DNA of 64,000 nucleotides, taken from contig JAPWJX010000003.1 in the NCBI GenBank assembly GCA_028283855.1, positions 1,240,001-1,304,000 on the forward strand, read 5' to 3'. The notes under the pieces are model-generated. The model saw only the letters and a list, made by a program, of their open reading frames with translations, was not told the DNA's origin and did not search any database. The DNA is from Verrucomicrobium sp. (GTDB lineage: Bacteria > Verrucomicrobiota > Verrucomicrobiia > Methylacidiphilales > GAS474). Positions 16,282 through 24,334 of the stretch are shown here, piece by piece. Both the position numbers and the translations under genes were made by a program. The stretch's first letter is position 1. Each line of letters opens with the position of its first letter.

Positions 16282-17445
16282 TTACGCCGCGACCGCGGCG
16301 GGGACCAGGGAAGCTTGACGGTAGGCGCGGTGCCAGGCGCGCATCGATGCGCGCAGCTCGCGGGTGGAGGCGCGCAGCTCGGAGCGAAGTTCGCTCAGGC
16401 GCTGGCGGGAGTGCTCCAGCTTCTTTTCCGTGGCGCGGGCGTATTCCTGGCGGCGGGTTTCCCACGCCTCGGCGGCGTGGTGCAGGTGGGCGCGTGCGGC
16501 TTCCAGCAGGCGGTGGCTGGCTTCGGAAAGGGTCTCGGATTTGGTTTCCATGCGGACGCGCAGGAGGCGCTCCTTCTCGGCGATCTGGGCCAGCATGATC
16601 TTCTCGTTCGGCACGCGGCGCAGGTTCTCGGCCAGGCCCAGGCGGTGGAGCAGCCAAATGGTCCACTTGGTGGGATCCCACTGCCAGCGCTGCACGCCGT
16701 TGCGGTAATCGTGCTGAAACTCGTGGTGGTAGTTATGGTAGCCCTCGCCGAAGGTGAAGATGGCCATGATCCAGCTGTCCTTGGCGCTGCATTTGGCGGA
16801 GTAGGGCTGGTTGCCCACGGTGTGGCAAAGGGAGTTGATGAAGAACGTGACGTGGTGGACGCAGACCACGCGAAGGAAGCCGACGATGATGAGGCAGCCC
16901 AGGACGCCCGCCCAGCCGTTCCAGAACCAGCCGACGGCCATGGGCATGATGAAGCCCATCAGGAAGGCCAGGCGCTGGATGTAGGTGTGCTGGAACATGA
17001 CCAGCTTGTCCTTGCGGAGGTCTCCCACGTTGTCCAGGGGCACTTCCGGGGTGTAGCGGAGGAAGAGCCAGCCCATGTGGGCGTACCAGAAGCCCCGGCT
17101 GATGTCGTAGGGGTCGTCGTCGTGGTCGACGTGTTTGTGGTGGCGGCGGTGTTCGGAGGCCCACATGAGGACGGAGTTCTCAAAGGCGGCCGCGCCGAAG
17201 AGGAGGGTGGCGATCTTCACCGGCCAGGAGGCCTTGAAGGCGTTGTGGGAGAAGAGGCGGTGGTAGCCCAGGGTGATGCTCATGGCGCAGGCCGAGAACA
17301 TGAAGAGGAAGAAGGCGAAGAGGAACCAGCTCCAGCCGTAGTGGGCGAGGTAAAGCGGGGTGCCGACGGCGGCGATCAGGAACGTGCCGAAGAGGAAGAG
17401 GGTCGTCGTCCAATTGATTTCGTGGGCTTTGGTGATTCCAAACAT
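16282..17445 (-). CDS. Membrane fatty-acid (acyl-CoA delta-9 type) desaturase with a C-terminal coiled-coil tail
   Basis: 387 aa. The three His boxes of the membrane di-iron desaturases are present: HRLFSH (62-67), EHRRHHKH (98-105) and HNYHH (237-241), between hydrophobic segments at about 15-60, 75-92 and 155-205. It introduces a cis double bond into fatty acyl chains. Residues from about 290 to 387 form a highly charged heptad-rich tail (AEKERLLRVRMETKSETLSE and onward) that goes beyond the usual catalytic length of about 300 aa. MFGITKAHE is taken as the start. Confidence 0.9.
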   Translation of the reverse strand: MFGITKAHEINWTTTLFLFGTFLIAAVGTPLYLAHYGWSWFLFAFFLFMFSACAMSITLGYHRLFSHNAFKASWPVKIATLLFGAAAFENSVLMWASEHRRHHKHVDHDDDPYDISRGFWYAHMGWLFLRYTPEVPLDNVGDLRKDKLVMFQHTYIQRLAFLMGFIMPMAVGWFWNGWAGVLGCLIIVGFLRVVCVHHVTFFINSLCHTVGNQPYSAKCSAKDSWIMAIFTFGEGYHNYHHEFQHDYRNGVQRWQWDPTKWTIWLLHRLGLAENLRRVPNEKIMLAQIAEKERLLRVRMETKSETLSEASHRLLEAARAHLHHAAEAWETRRQEYARATEKKLEHSRQRLSELRSELRASTRELRASMRAWHRAYRQASLVPAAVAA

Positions 17446-17557
17446 AAAAAAGGGCGCGGGGCGGGTATGGGTTAAAGGGTCAGGGTATGGAGGTCCCGGG
17501 GGATTGCAAGGGAATTACCCCACCCCCCTTTGTCCGGAATTGCTCCCCAAGAGAGAG

Positions 17558-18205
17558 TTAGCTCTGAATGTAGGGGGGCTGAAGGTAGCGGTTGGTCCGC
17601 TTTTCCTGGCCGATCGTCGTCGCCGGGCCGTGGCCGGGATAGACCACGGTTTCGTCCGGCAGCGGGACCAAATGGCGTGCGATGCCTTCCAGCAAAGTCT
17701 TTTGGGAGCCTCCGGGCAGGTCCCAGCGGCCCACTGCTCCGGCAAAGAGGACGTCGCCGCCCAGCACCCGGGCTTCCGCCTTGTCGTAAAAGGCGACGCT
17801 GCCCAGGGAGTGCCCCGGGATGTGGAAGAGCTGGAAGTCCCGCCCCCCGCACGCCCATGCCAGGCTGCCCTGTTCGGGGACGGCCAGGTCGGTCAGGTTT
17901 TTGACCAGGGGGAAGCGCTCCACGATGGCGAAGCGGTCCAGGTAGTCGATGTTCTCCGCCAGGGGGCGGTCGGCCGGGTGGAGGTAGACGGGGCAGTGGT
18001 GGTCGGCCTCGATCCGTCCGGCGTCCCAGATGTGATCGAAGTGGCCGTGGGTAAGGAGGAGGGCTTCGATCTTCAATCCCTGCCTTTTTACAGCCTCCGC
18101 CAGCCCTTCCGGCGCGTCGAAGCAGAGATAGCTGCCCTCCGCGCCGGGCAGGAGGTATGCGTTGGTTTCCAGCGCGCCGCCGGTGTAGAGGATCGGTTGG
18201 GTCAT
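17558..18205 (-). CDS. Metallo-beta-lactamase-fold hydrolase (glyoxalase II-like, YcbL type)
   Basis: 215 aa. The zinc motif THGHFDH (HxHxDH) near residue 53 is followed by HIPGHSLGSV, GDVLFAGAVGR and VVYPGHGP, the standard order for small glyoxalase II-like hydrolases that cleave thioesters such as S-lactoylglutathione. The substrate is not defined by the sequence. The start overlaps the stop of the GH1 gene by 4 bp (ATGA type), so both come from one transcript. Confidence 0.88.
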   Translation of the reverse strand: MTQPILYTGGALETNAYLLPGAEGSYLCFDAPEGLAEAVKRQGLKIEALLLTHGHFDHIWDAGRIEADHHCPVYLHPADRPLAENIDYLDRFAIVERFPLVKNLTDLAVPEQGSLAWACGGRDFQLFHIPGHSLGSVAFYDKAEARVLGGDVLFAGAVGRWDLPGGSQKTLLEGIARHLVPLPDETVVYPGHGPATTIGQEKRTNRYLQPPYIQS

Positions 18206-19818
18206 GGGCGGGGGAAAAAGTCGGGGTCCGGGCGGGAGAAGTCAAGGCGCGTGGCGGCGATTTCCTCCGCGTAGGCGGCGGCCGCGTCGTCCCCGGGGGA
18301 GGGTTCCCGCGCCGTGGTGAAAAGGCCGAAGCGCGGGGCGTAGGTGCCCCACTCGTAATTGTCGACCAGGGACCAGTGAAGGTAGCCGATGAGGGGCCAG
18401 CCATCCCGCTTCATCCGCCGGACGACGGCGAGGTGCTGCCGGATGTAGTCGCTCCGCCGCAGCCCGTCCGGGCGGGGGTGGTGGCGCTCCAGGTCGGAGC
18501 GCGTGGCCATGCCGTTCTCCGCGATGAGGACGGGGAGGTGAAAGCGCTCCACGGCCCGCAGGAAGAAGTCGAGCCCCTCCGGCAGGACCTTCCAGTCCCA
18601 CCACTTCGCCATCATGCCGTCGAACAGGCGCTCGCGGAAGGGGCGGCGGCGGGTCTTTTGCAGCGGGTCCTCGTCGTTCCAATGCGGCCAGCGCAGGGCG
18701 TGGGCGACGAAGGGGTCGTAGTAGTCGATCGCCAGGAAGTCGACGGGCGCGTCGGGCGATTCATAGACCAGGTCGGCCAGGCGCTCCCAGCTCTCGTCGA
18801 TCGCGCAGAGGCGGGCCAGGCCGTGGTGGGCGCGCTTGAGGGCCTCCCCCAGCCACCGGCGCAGCGGCGAGCGGATGGGAATCCGGGCGCGGAGGAGGGA
18901 GGCCTCGAAGGCGCCGGCCTGCTCCCGCAGGTGCGCCGACAGGCGCCCCCGGGGCACCCCCTGCGCGCGGGCGAAGAGGAGGTCGAGCCACCCTTGGTCG
19001 AACCAGTAGAGGTCGTTGCAGTAATTGTTGAAGGAAACCTGCGGAGCGGGGCCCAGCGGATCGTGTTCCGCGTAGAGGGCGTGGAGGAGCCGCCGGGCGC
19101 GCAGGTGGGCCTCCAGCAGGTGGGCCATGCAGCGGAGGGCGGCCCGGGGGCCGCGCCGGCCGGAGGGGAAGGCGCTGCTCAGGTAGGTGCAGAGGGAGAG
19201 GACGTTCGGCTCGTTGATGGTGATGAAGTAGCGGGGCGGCCCGCCGCGCCCGTCCAGGTCCCGGCGGAGATGCTTTAGCAGGTAGAGCGCGGTTTCCCGC
19301 ACGTAGTCCAGGTAGTAGTCGATCGTTTCCGGATAAAGCCAGGCGTCCAGGCCTAGCCACGCCGGGTGGGCGAAGTGGTGCAGGGTGACGACCGGCTCCA
19401 GCCCCGCCGCCTGGCAGGCGGTGAGGATCTCCGCGTAGCGGCGGAGCGCCTCCGGGTCGAAGGGCGGGGCGGTGCGGGGAGGGGGCGCCAGGCGGTCCGG
19501 CGCGGGCTGGCCCGGCTGGATGCGGGACCAGGAGAGGCCCAGGCGGAAGGCGTTGAGCCCCATCTCCCGGCAGCGGGCAAAGTCCTCCTCCGCGCGGGTC
19601 CAGAACCCGGCCGCCTCCCCGGAAGGGGCCACGCGCCCCTCCCGCTCCGCCCAGGCCCAGTTCGTCTGCGGCTGCAGGGGGCCGTTGAAACCGCCCTCGT
19701 GCTGCTCGGCGGAGGAGGAGACGCCCCAGAGGAAGTCGTGCTGGGAGGCGGCGTGGGTGCTGGCGGGATGGGGCAGGTTTCCCGGCCAGACAGTTTCCGG
19801 GGGGCGGCGGCTGCTCAT
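18202..19818 (-). CDS. Glycoside hydrolase family 1 enzyme (beta-glucosidase-like)
   Basis: 538 aa. GH1 features: an N-terminal FLWGVSSSAEQHEGG segment, the acid/base motif NEP at 202-204 (FITINEPN) and the nucleophile motif ENG at 434-436 (LIAENG), plus HWSLVDNYEWG near the C-terminus. These enzymes hydrolyse beta-linked glucosides or galactosides with retention. No signal peptide is seen, so it is probably cytosolic. The MBL hydrolase follows with a 4-bp overlap. The protein is somewhat longer than the usual 440-480 aa because of inserts around residues 105-120 and 290-340. Confidence 0.92.
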   Translation of the reverse strand: MSSRRPPETVWPGNLPHPASTHAASQHDFLWGVSSSAEQHEGGFNGPLQPQTNWAWAEREGRVAPSGEAAGFWTRAEEDFARCREMGLNAFRLGLSWSRIQPGQPAPDRLAPPPRTAPPFDPEALRRYAEILTACQAAGLEPVVTLHHFAHPAWLGLDAWLYPETIDYYLDYVRETALYLLKHLRRDLDGRGGPPRYFITINEPNVLSLCTYLSSAFPSGRRGPRAALRCMAHLLEAHLRARRLLHALYAEHDPLGPAPQVSFNNYCNDLYWFDQGWLDLLFARAQGVPRGRLSAHLREQAGAFEASLLRARIPIRSPLRRWLGEALKRAHHGLARLCAIDESWERLADLVYESPDAPVDFLAIDYYDPFVAHALRWPHWNDEDPLQKTRRRPFRERLFDGMMAKWWDWKVLPEGLDFFLRAVERFHLPVLIAENGMATRSDLERHHPRPDGLRRSDYIRQHLAVVRRMKRDGWPLIGYLHWSLVDNYEWGTYAPRFGLFTTAREPSPGDDAAAAYAEEIAATRLDFSRPDPDFFPRP

Positions 19819-19905
19819 GCCTTCGCCTTCCCGGTTCCCGCGCTGGCGGAAAAGATCAAAACCCGGTTTCCCATTTTCCCCTCAGGGTAATTCGCCAAGA
19901 CGGCC

Positions 19906-19933
19906 TTGTCTAATTCCAACGTGCCTATAGATT
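19906..19933 (+). promoter_or_regulatory. Possible start-proximal promoter of the transaldolase-like gene
   Basis: TTGTCT (19906-19911) is followed after 16 nt by TAGATT (19928-19933); an overlapping TATAGA begins at 19926. The -10 ends only 9 nt before the ATG at 19943, so the transcript would have almost no leader. The match is modest. Confidence 0.3.
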
Positions 19934-19942
19934 GGATGCCTT

Positions 19943-20590
19943 ATGCAAATCTTCATCGATTCCGGGGATACGAAAGAAATCAAGGAAGCCGCCTCCTGGG
20001 GCACCGTCGATGGAGTGACGACCAACCCCTCCCTGGCCGCCAAGAGCGGAAAGAACTTCAAGGAGCTGATCCACGAGATCCTGCAGATCGTCGACGGCCC
20101 GGTCAGCGCGGAAGTCGTCAGCCTCAACGCGGACGAGATGGTCAAGGAAGGCAAGGAATACGCCGCCTGGCACAAGAACATCGTCGTGAAGGTCCCCCTC
20201 ATCCCCGAGGGGCTCAAGGCCGTGAAGCGCTTTACCGAGGAAGGCATCAAGACCAACGTCACCCTCTGCTTCAACGCGAACCAGGCCCTCCTGGCCGCCA
20301 AGGCCGGCGCCACCTACGTCAGCCCCTTCGTCGGCCGCCTGGACGACATCAGCACGGACGGCATGCAGCTGATCCGGGACATCCGCGTCATCTTCGACAA
20401 CTACGGCTACGAGACGAAGATCCTCACCGCCTCCGCCCGCAGCCCGATGCACTTCCTGGAAGCGGCCAAGATCGGCAGCGATGTCATCACGGCTCCCTTC
20501 TCCGTCCTCCAGCAGATCATCAAGCACCCCCTGACCGACAGCGGCCTGAAGAAGTTCCTGGAAGACTGGGAAAAGACGAAGAGCAAGTAG
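19943..20590 (+). CDS. Transaldolase / fructose-6-phosphate aldolase-like enzyme (TalC/FSA type)
   Basis: 215 aa, the short transaldolase type. The start [16 protein letters not shown], then GVTTNPSL near 24-31, the Schiff-base Lys83 in [11 protein letters not shown], and SPFVGRLDD are all diagnostic. It transfers dihydroxyacetone units in the pentose phosphate pathway or cleaves fructose 6-phosphate; the subfamilies cannot be separated by eye. asd starts 4 bp after the stop. Confidence 0.92.
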   Translation: MQIFIDSGDTKEIKEAASWGTVDGVTTNPSLAAKSGKNFKELIHEILQIVDGPVSAEVVSLNADEMVKEGKEYAAWHKNIVVKVPLIPEGLKAVKRFTEEGIKTNVTLCFNANQALLAAKAGATYVSPFVGRLDDISTDGMQLIRDIRVIFDNYGYETKILTASARSPMHFLEAAKIGSDVITAPFSVLQQIIKHPLTDSGLKKFLEDWEKTKSK

Positions 20591-20594
20591 TCCC

Positions 20595-21602
20595 GTGAGC
20601 CGGACCTACAACGTCGGCGTCGTCGGGGCGACCGGCGCGGTCGGCCAGGAGGTCGTGCGCCTTCTGGAGACGCGCGCCTTCCCCATCGGCGAGCTGCGCC
20701 TCTTCGCCTCCTCCCGCTCCGCGGGGAAGACCCTGCGCTTTGGCGGGCACGAGCTGCCGCTCCTCCCCCTGACGGAGGAGGGGATGGCGGGGCTCGACTT
20801 CGTCGTCTTCAGCGCCGGGGCGGGGCGCTCGCGCGACTTCGCTCCGCTGGCCGTGAAAGCCGGGGCCGTCGTCATCGACAACTCCTCCGCCTACCGGATG
20901 AACCCGGACGTCCCCCTCGTCGTCCCGGAGATCAACCCGGGCGACCTGGCCAAGCACAAGGGGATCGTCGCCAACCCGAACTGCACCGCCGCCATCCTGG
21001 GCACCGCCCTCTGGCCGTTGCACCAAAAGGCCCAGATCACCCGCATCGTCGTCTCCACCTACCAGTCCGCCTCAGGCGCGGGCGCGCAGGCCATGGCGGA
21101 GCTGGAAGGGCAGGTGAAGTCCTACGCCGCCGGCGCGGCGCTGGAAAAGAGCGTCTTTCCTCACCAGATCGCCTTCAACGTCTTCTCCCACAACACGCCG
21201 ATCGGCGAGAACGGCTACAACGAGGAGGAGAACAAGGTCCGCGAGGAACTGCGGAAGATGTTCCACGAGCCGGAGCTGCCCATCTGCGCGACCTGCGTCC
21301 GCGTGCCGGTGCTCCGCGCCCACTCGGAATCGGTCGTCATCGAGACGAAGAAGAAACTCTCCCCGGAGGAGGCGCGCGAGATCCTTTCCCAGGCCCCTGG
21401 CGTCCGCGTCGTCGACAACCGGGACGCCAACCACTTCCCCATGCCGCTGGAGGCCAGCGGCGAGCTCGACATTCTGGTCGGCCGCATCCGGGAGGACCTC
21501 TCCCACCCGCACGGCCTGGCCCTCTTCATCAGCGGCGACCAGCTGCTGAAGGGCGCGGCCTGGAACGCCGTCCAGATCGCCGAGACGCTGGCGAAGGGTT
21601 AG
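20595..21602 (+). CDS. asd: Aspartate-semialdehyde dehydrogenase
   Basis: 335 aa. It reduces aspartyl phosphate to the semialdehyde for Lys/diaminopimelate, Met and Thr synthesis. The N-terminal NADP site is VGVVGATGAVGQEV, and the catalytic Cys130 is in GIVANPNCTAAIL. The segment EEENKVREELRKM and the later His-containing VRVPVLRAHSESV are also conserved. The start is GTG at 20595, 4 bp after the transaldolase stop. Confidence 0.95.
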   Translation: MSRTYNVGVVGATGAVGQEVVRLLETRAFPIGELRLFASSRSAGKTLRFGGHELPLLPLTEEGMAGLDFVVFSAGAGRSRDFAPLAVKAGAVVIDNSSAYRMNPDVPLVVPEINPGDLAKHKGIVANPNCTAAILGTALWPLHQKAQITRIVVSTYQSASGAGAQAMAELEGQVKSYAAGAALEKSVFPHQIAFNVFSHNTPIGENGYNEEENKVREELRKMFHEPELPICATCVRVPVLRAHSESVVIETKKKLSPEEAREILSQAPGVRVVDNRDANHFPMPLEASGELDILVGRIREDLSHPHGLALFISGDQLLKGAAWNAVQIAETLAKG

Positions 21603-21652
21603 CGGCGGCCCCTCCCGTTTGCCCTTTTCCCGGGGCGATTTAACTTAAGGGA

Positions 21653-24334
21653 GTGAGCTGGCAGGTCGTCCATGAAAGGGGGATTCGCCTGCCGCAGGTC
21701 GACCTGTGGCTCGATCCCCCCTTTCCCGTCGACCGGGCCTTCGTCTCCCACGCCCACTTCGACCACATGGCCCGCCATCGGCGGGTCATCCTGACGGAGG
21801 GGACCTCCCGCCTCATGGCGGCCCGGATGCCCGCGGAGCGGGAGGAGATCGTCCTGCCCTACGACACGCCCTACGCCCTCGACGCGGAGACGGAGCTGCG
21901 CCTCTACCCGGCGGGGCATATCCACGGCTCCGCCCAGCTCTGGCTGCGGCGGGAAGGGGAAAGCCTCCTTTACACCGGCGACTTCAAGCTGCGGGAAGGC
22001 CGCTCCGCCGAAAAGTGCGCCGTCCCGCAAGCCGACGTCGCCATCCTGGAGACGACCTTCGGCCTTCCCCACTATGTCTTCCCGCCCACGGAGGAAGTCC
22101 TGAAGCGGATCGCCGGATTCTGCCGCGCCGCGCTGGAGGAAGGGGAGGTGCCGGTCCTCCTGGGCTACTCCCTGGGGAAGAGCCAGGAGCTGTTGGCCAG
22201 CCTGGCCGAGGCCCGGCTCCCCCTCATGCTCCACCCGCAGACGGAGCGGATGACCAAGATCTACGAGGCGATGGGGATCGTCTTCCCGCCCTACCGCTCC
22301 TTCGACCTGCCGGAATGCGCCGGGCGCGTCGTCATCTGCCCGCCGCAGGCCAACGGTTCCGCGTGGCTCAAAAGGATCCGGCCCCGGCGCGTCGCGGCGG
22401 TGACCGGCTGGGCGATGGATCCCAACGCCGTCTACCGCTACCAGTGCGACGCGGCCTTCCCCCTTTCCGACCACGCCGATTTCCCGCAGCTCCTTGAATT
22501 CATTGAGCGGGTCGGTCCCCGACGGGTCTACACCGTCCACGGCTACGCGCACGAGTTCGCGCAGACCCTCCGCGCGCAGGGGATCGAGGCCTGGGCCCTG
22601 GAAGGGGACAACCAGACCGAGCTGTTCCTTGCCGCGCCGGAACCCGCCGTGCCGGTCGCCTTTCCCTTGGTCCCGGAAGCGGAGGCCGCGCCGGGGACCT
22701 TCGCCGCGCTGGCCGCCACGGCGGAGGCGGTGGGCAAGGTTTCCGGCAAATTGGAGAAGCGCGATCTCTTGGCCGATTACCTGGGGCAGCTCGATGCCGA
22801 CGGCCTGGCCGCCGCGGCGGTCTTCTTCACCGGGCGGCCTTTCCCTTCCTCGGCCCACCTTACGCTCAACCTGGGCAGCTCCCTCATCCGCCGGGCGGTC
22901 CTGGCGATTGCGGGGACGCATGAGGGAGAGTTCCGCGCCCTCTATCGCCGTTTCAGCGACACGGGCGACACTGTGGAGGCGCTCCTGCAAGGCAAAACCC
23001 GGCCCGCGCCGCTGCCGTTGCCGGAGCTGGAAGGGTGGTTCCGGGAACTGGCCGCCACCTCCGGTCCCGCGCAGAAGGTCGAGCGGCTGGAGACGATGCT
23101 CCGCCGCCTCTCCGCCCGGGAAGGGAAGTATCTTTCCAAGATCGTCACAGGGGACCTCCGCATCGGCTTGAAGGAAGGCCTGGTGGAGGAGGCCCTCGCG
23201 CGGGCCACGGGCCGCCCGCTGGAAGCGGTGCGGGAAGCCAATCTCCTGGCGGGCGATCTGTCCGCCGTGGCCCGGGCCGCCTTGGGCGACGCGCTGGCTT
23301 CCCTTCAGCCCTCCCTCTTTCATCCGCTCCAGCTCATGTTGGCCAGCCCGGAGCCGGACGCGGCGGCGGTGGTCGAGCGGCTCGGCGCGCCGGTCTGGCT
23401 GGAGGAGAAATACGACGGCATCCGCTGCCAGATCCATAAAGGAGCAGGTGCGAAAGGCGTCGAGCTTTACTCCCGCGAGCTGCGCCGGACGACGGGCCAG
23501 TTCCCGGAGATCGTCCGCGCGGCCGCCGGGCTGCCGGGGGAGCTGATCGCCGACGGGGAGATCCTGGCTTGGGAAAAGGGCCGCGCCCTTCCCTTCGCCT
23601 CGTTGCAGAAGCGGCTGGGCCGCCAGGGGGACGACTTCTTCCTGGGGCAGGAGATCCCGGTCACCCTCCTCCTCTACGACCTCCTCTGGCAGGACGGGGA
23701 GAGCCTCCTCAAGCTCCCGCTGCGCGAGCGGCGCGCCCGGCTGGAAAAGCTGGCGTTGCCGCCCGGCGTGGGCCTGGCCCCGCGCTCCCTGGCCGCCGAC
23801 GCGGTGGAGGTGGAGGCCGCCTTCCTCCGCGCCCGCGAGCGGGGGAACGAGGGGCTCATGGCGAAGGACCCGGAGAGCCCGTATACGCCGGGCCGCCGGG
23901 GCCTCTCCTGGATCAAGCTCAAGAAAGCCTACGCCACCCTCGACGTGGTCGTCGTCGCCGTCGAGCTGGGCCACGGCAAGCGGCGGGACGTCCTCTCCGA
24001 CTACACCTTCGCCGTCCGGGACGAGGAGACCGGCGCGCTCTTGCCCGTCGGCAAGGCCTACAGCGGCCTGACCGACGCCGAGATCGCCCGGCTGACCGAG
24101 TTCTTTTTGGAACACACCCTGGAAACGCGCGGGCGGCGGCGGATCGTCGACCCGCAGGTGGTGATCGAGGTCGCCTTCAACGGCATCCAGTCGAGCGACC
24201 GGCACGCCTCCGGCTACGCCCTGCGCTTCCCGCGTATCGCCCGCCTGCGGCCGGACAAGAGCCCGGCGGAGATTGACACCCTGCAAACCTGCCGCCGCCT
24301 GGCGGCGGGCATGGAGGCGGCGGCCCCGGCATGA
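21653..24334 (+). CDS. Fusion of an MBL-fold DNA exonuclease with an ATP-dependent DNA ligase
   Basis: 893 aa. Residues 1 to about 335 are a metallo-beta-lactamase/beta-CASP nuclease of the ligase-associated type: SHAHFDH (32-38), LLYTGDFKLRE, LSDHADFPQL and TVHGYAHEF. Residues from about 370 to the end are a LigB-type ATP-dependent ligase: an N-terminal DNA-binding domain, motif I EEKYDG with nucleophile Lys586, RELRRTTGQF, DGEILAW, GLMAKDPES, WIKLKK, and a C-terminal OB fold. The start is GTG 21653 with AAGGGA upstream. The last 4 bp overlap the Lhr helicase gene. Exonuclease, ligase, helicase and phosphoesterase genes of this type usually cluster as separate ORFs; here the first two are one chain with no stop or frameshift between them. 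Confidence 0.93.
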   Translation: MSWQVVHERGIRLPQVDLWLDPPFPVDRAFVSHAHFDHMARHRRVILTEGTSRLMAARMPAEREEIVLPYDTPYALDAETELRLYPAGHIHGSAQLWLRREGESLLYTGDFKLREGRSAEKCAVPQADVAILETTFGLPHYVFPPTEEVLKRIAGFCRAALEEGEVPVLLGYSLGKSQELLASLAEARLPLMLHPQTERMTKIYEAMGIVFPPYRSFDLPECAGRVVICPPQANGSAWLKRIRPRRVAAVTGWAMDPNAVYRYQCDAAFPLSDHADFPQLLEFIERVGPRRVYTVHGYAHEFAQTLRAQGIEAWALEGDNQTELFLAAPEPAVPVAFPLVPEAEAAPGTFAALAATAEAVGKVSGKLEKRDLLADYLGQLDADGLAAAAVFFTGRPFPSSAHLTLNLGSSLIRRAVLAIAGTHEGEFRALYRRFSDTGDTVEALLQGKTRPAPLPLPELEGWFRELAATSGPAQKVERLETMLRRLSAREGKYLSKIVTGDLRIGLKEGLVEEALARATGRPLEAVREANLLAGDLSAVARAALGDALASLQPSLFHPLQLMLASPEPDAAAVVERLGAPVWLEEKYDGIRCQIHKGAGAKGVELYSRELRRTTGQFPEIVRAAAGLPGELIADGEILAWEKGRALPFASLQKRLGRQGDDFFLGQEIPVTLLLYDLLWQDGESLLKLPLRERRARLEKLALPPGVGLAPRSLAADAVEVEAAFLRARERGNEGLMAKDPESPYTPGRRGLSWIKLKKAYATLDVVVVAVELGHGKRRDVLSDYTFAVRDEETGALLPVGKAYSGLTDAEIARLTEFFLEHTLETRGRRRIVDPQVVIEVAFNGIQSSDRHASGYALRFPRIARLRPDKSPAEIDTLQTCRRLAAGMEAAAPA

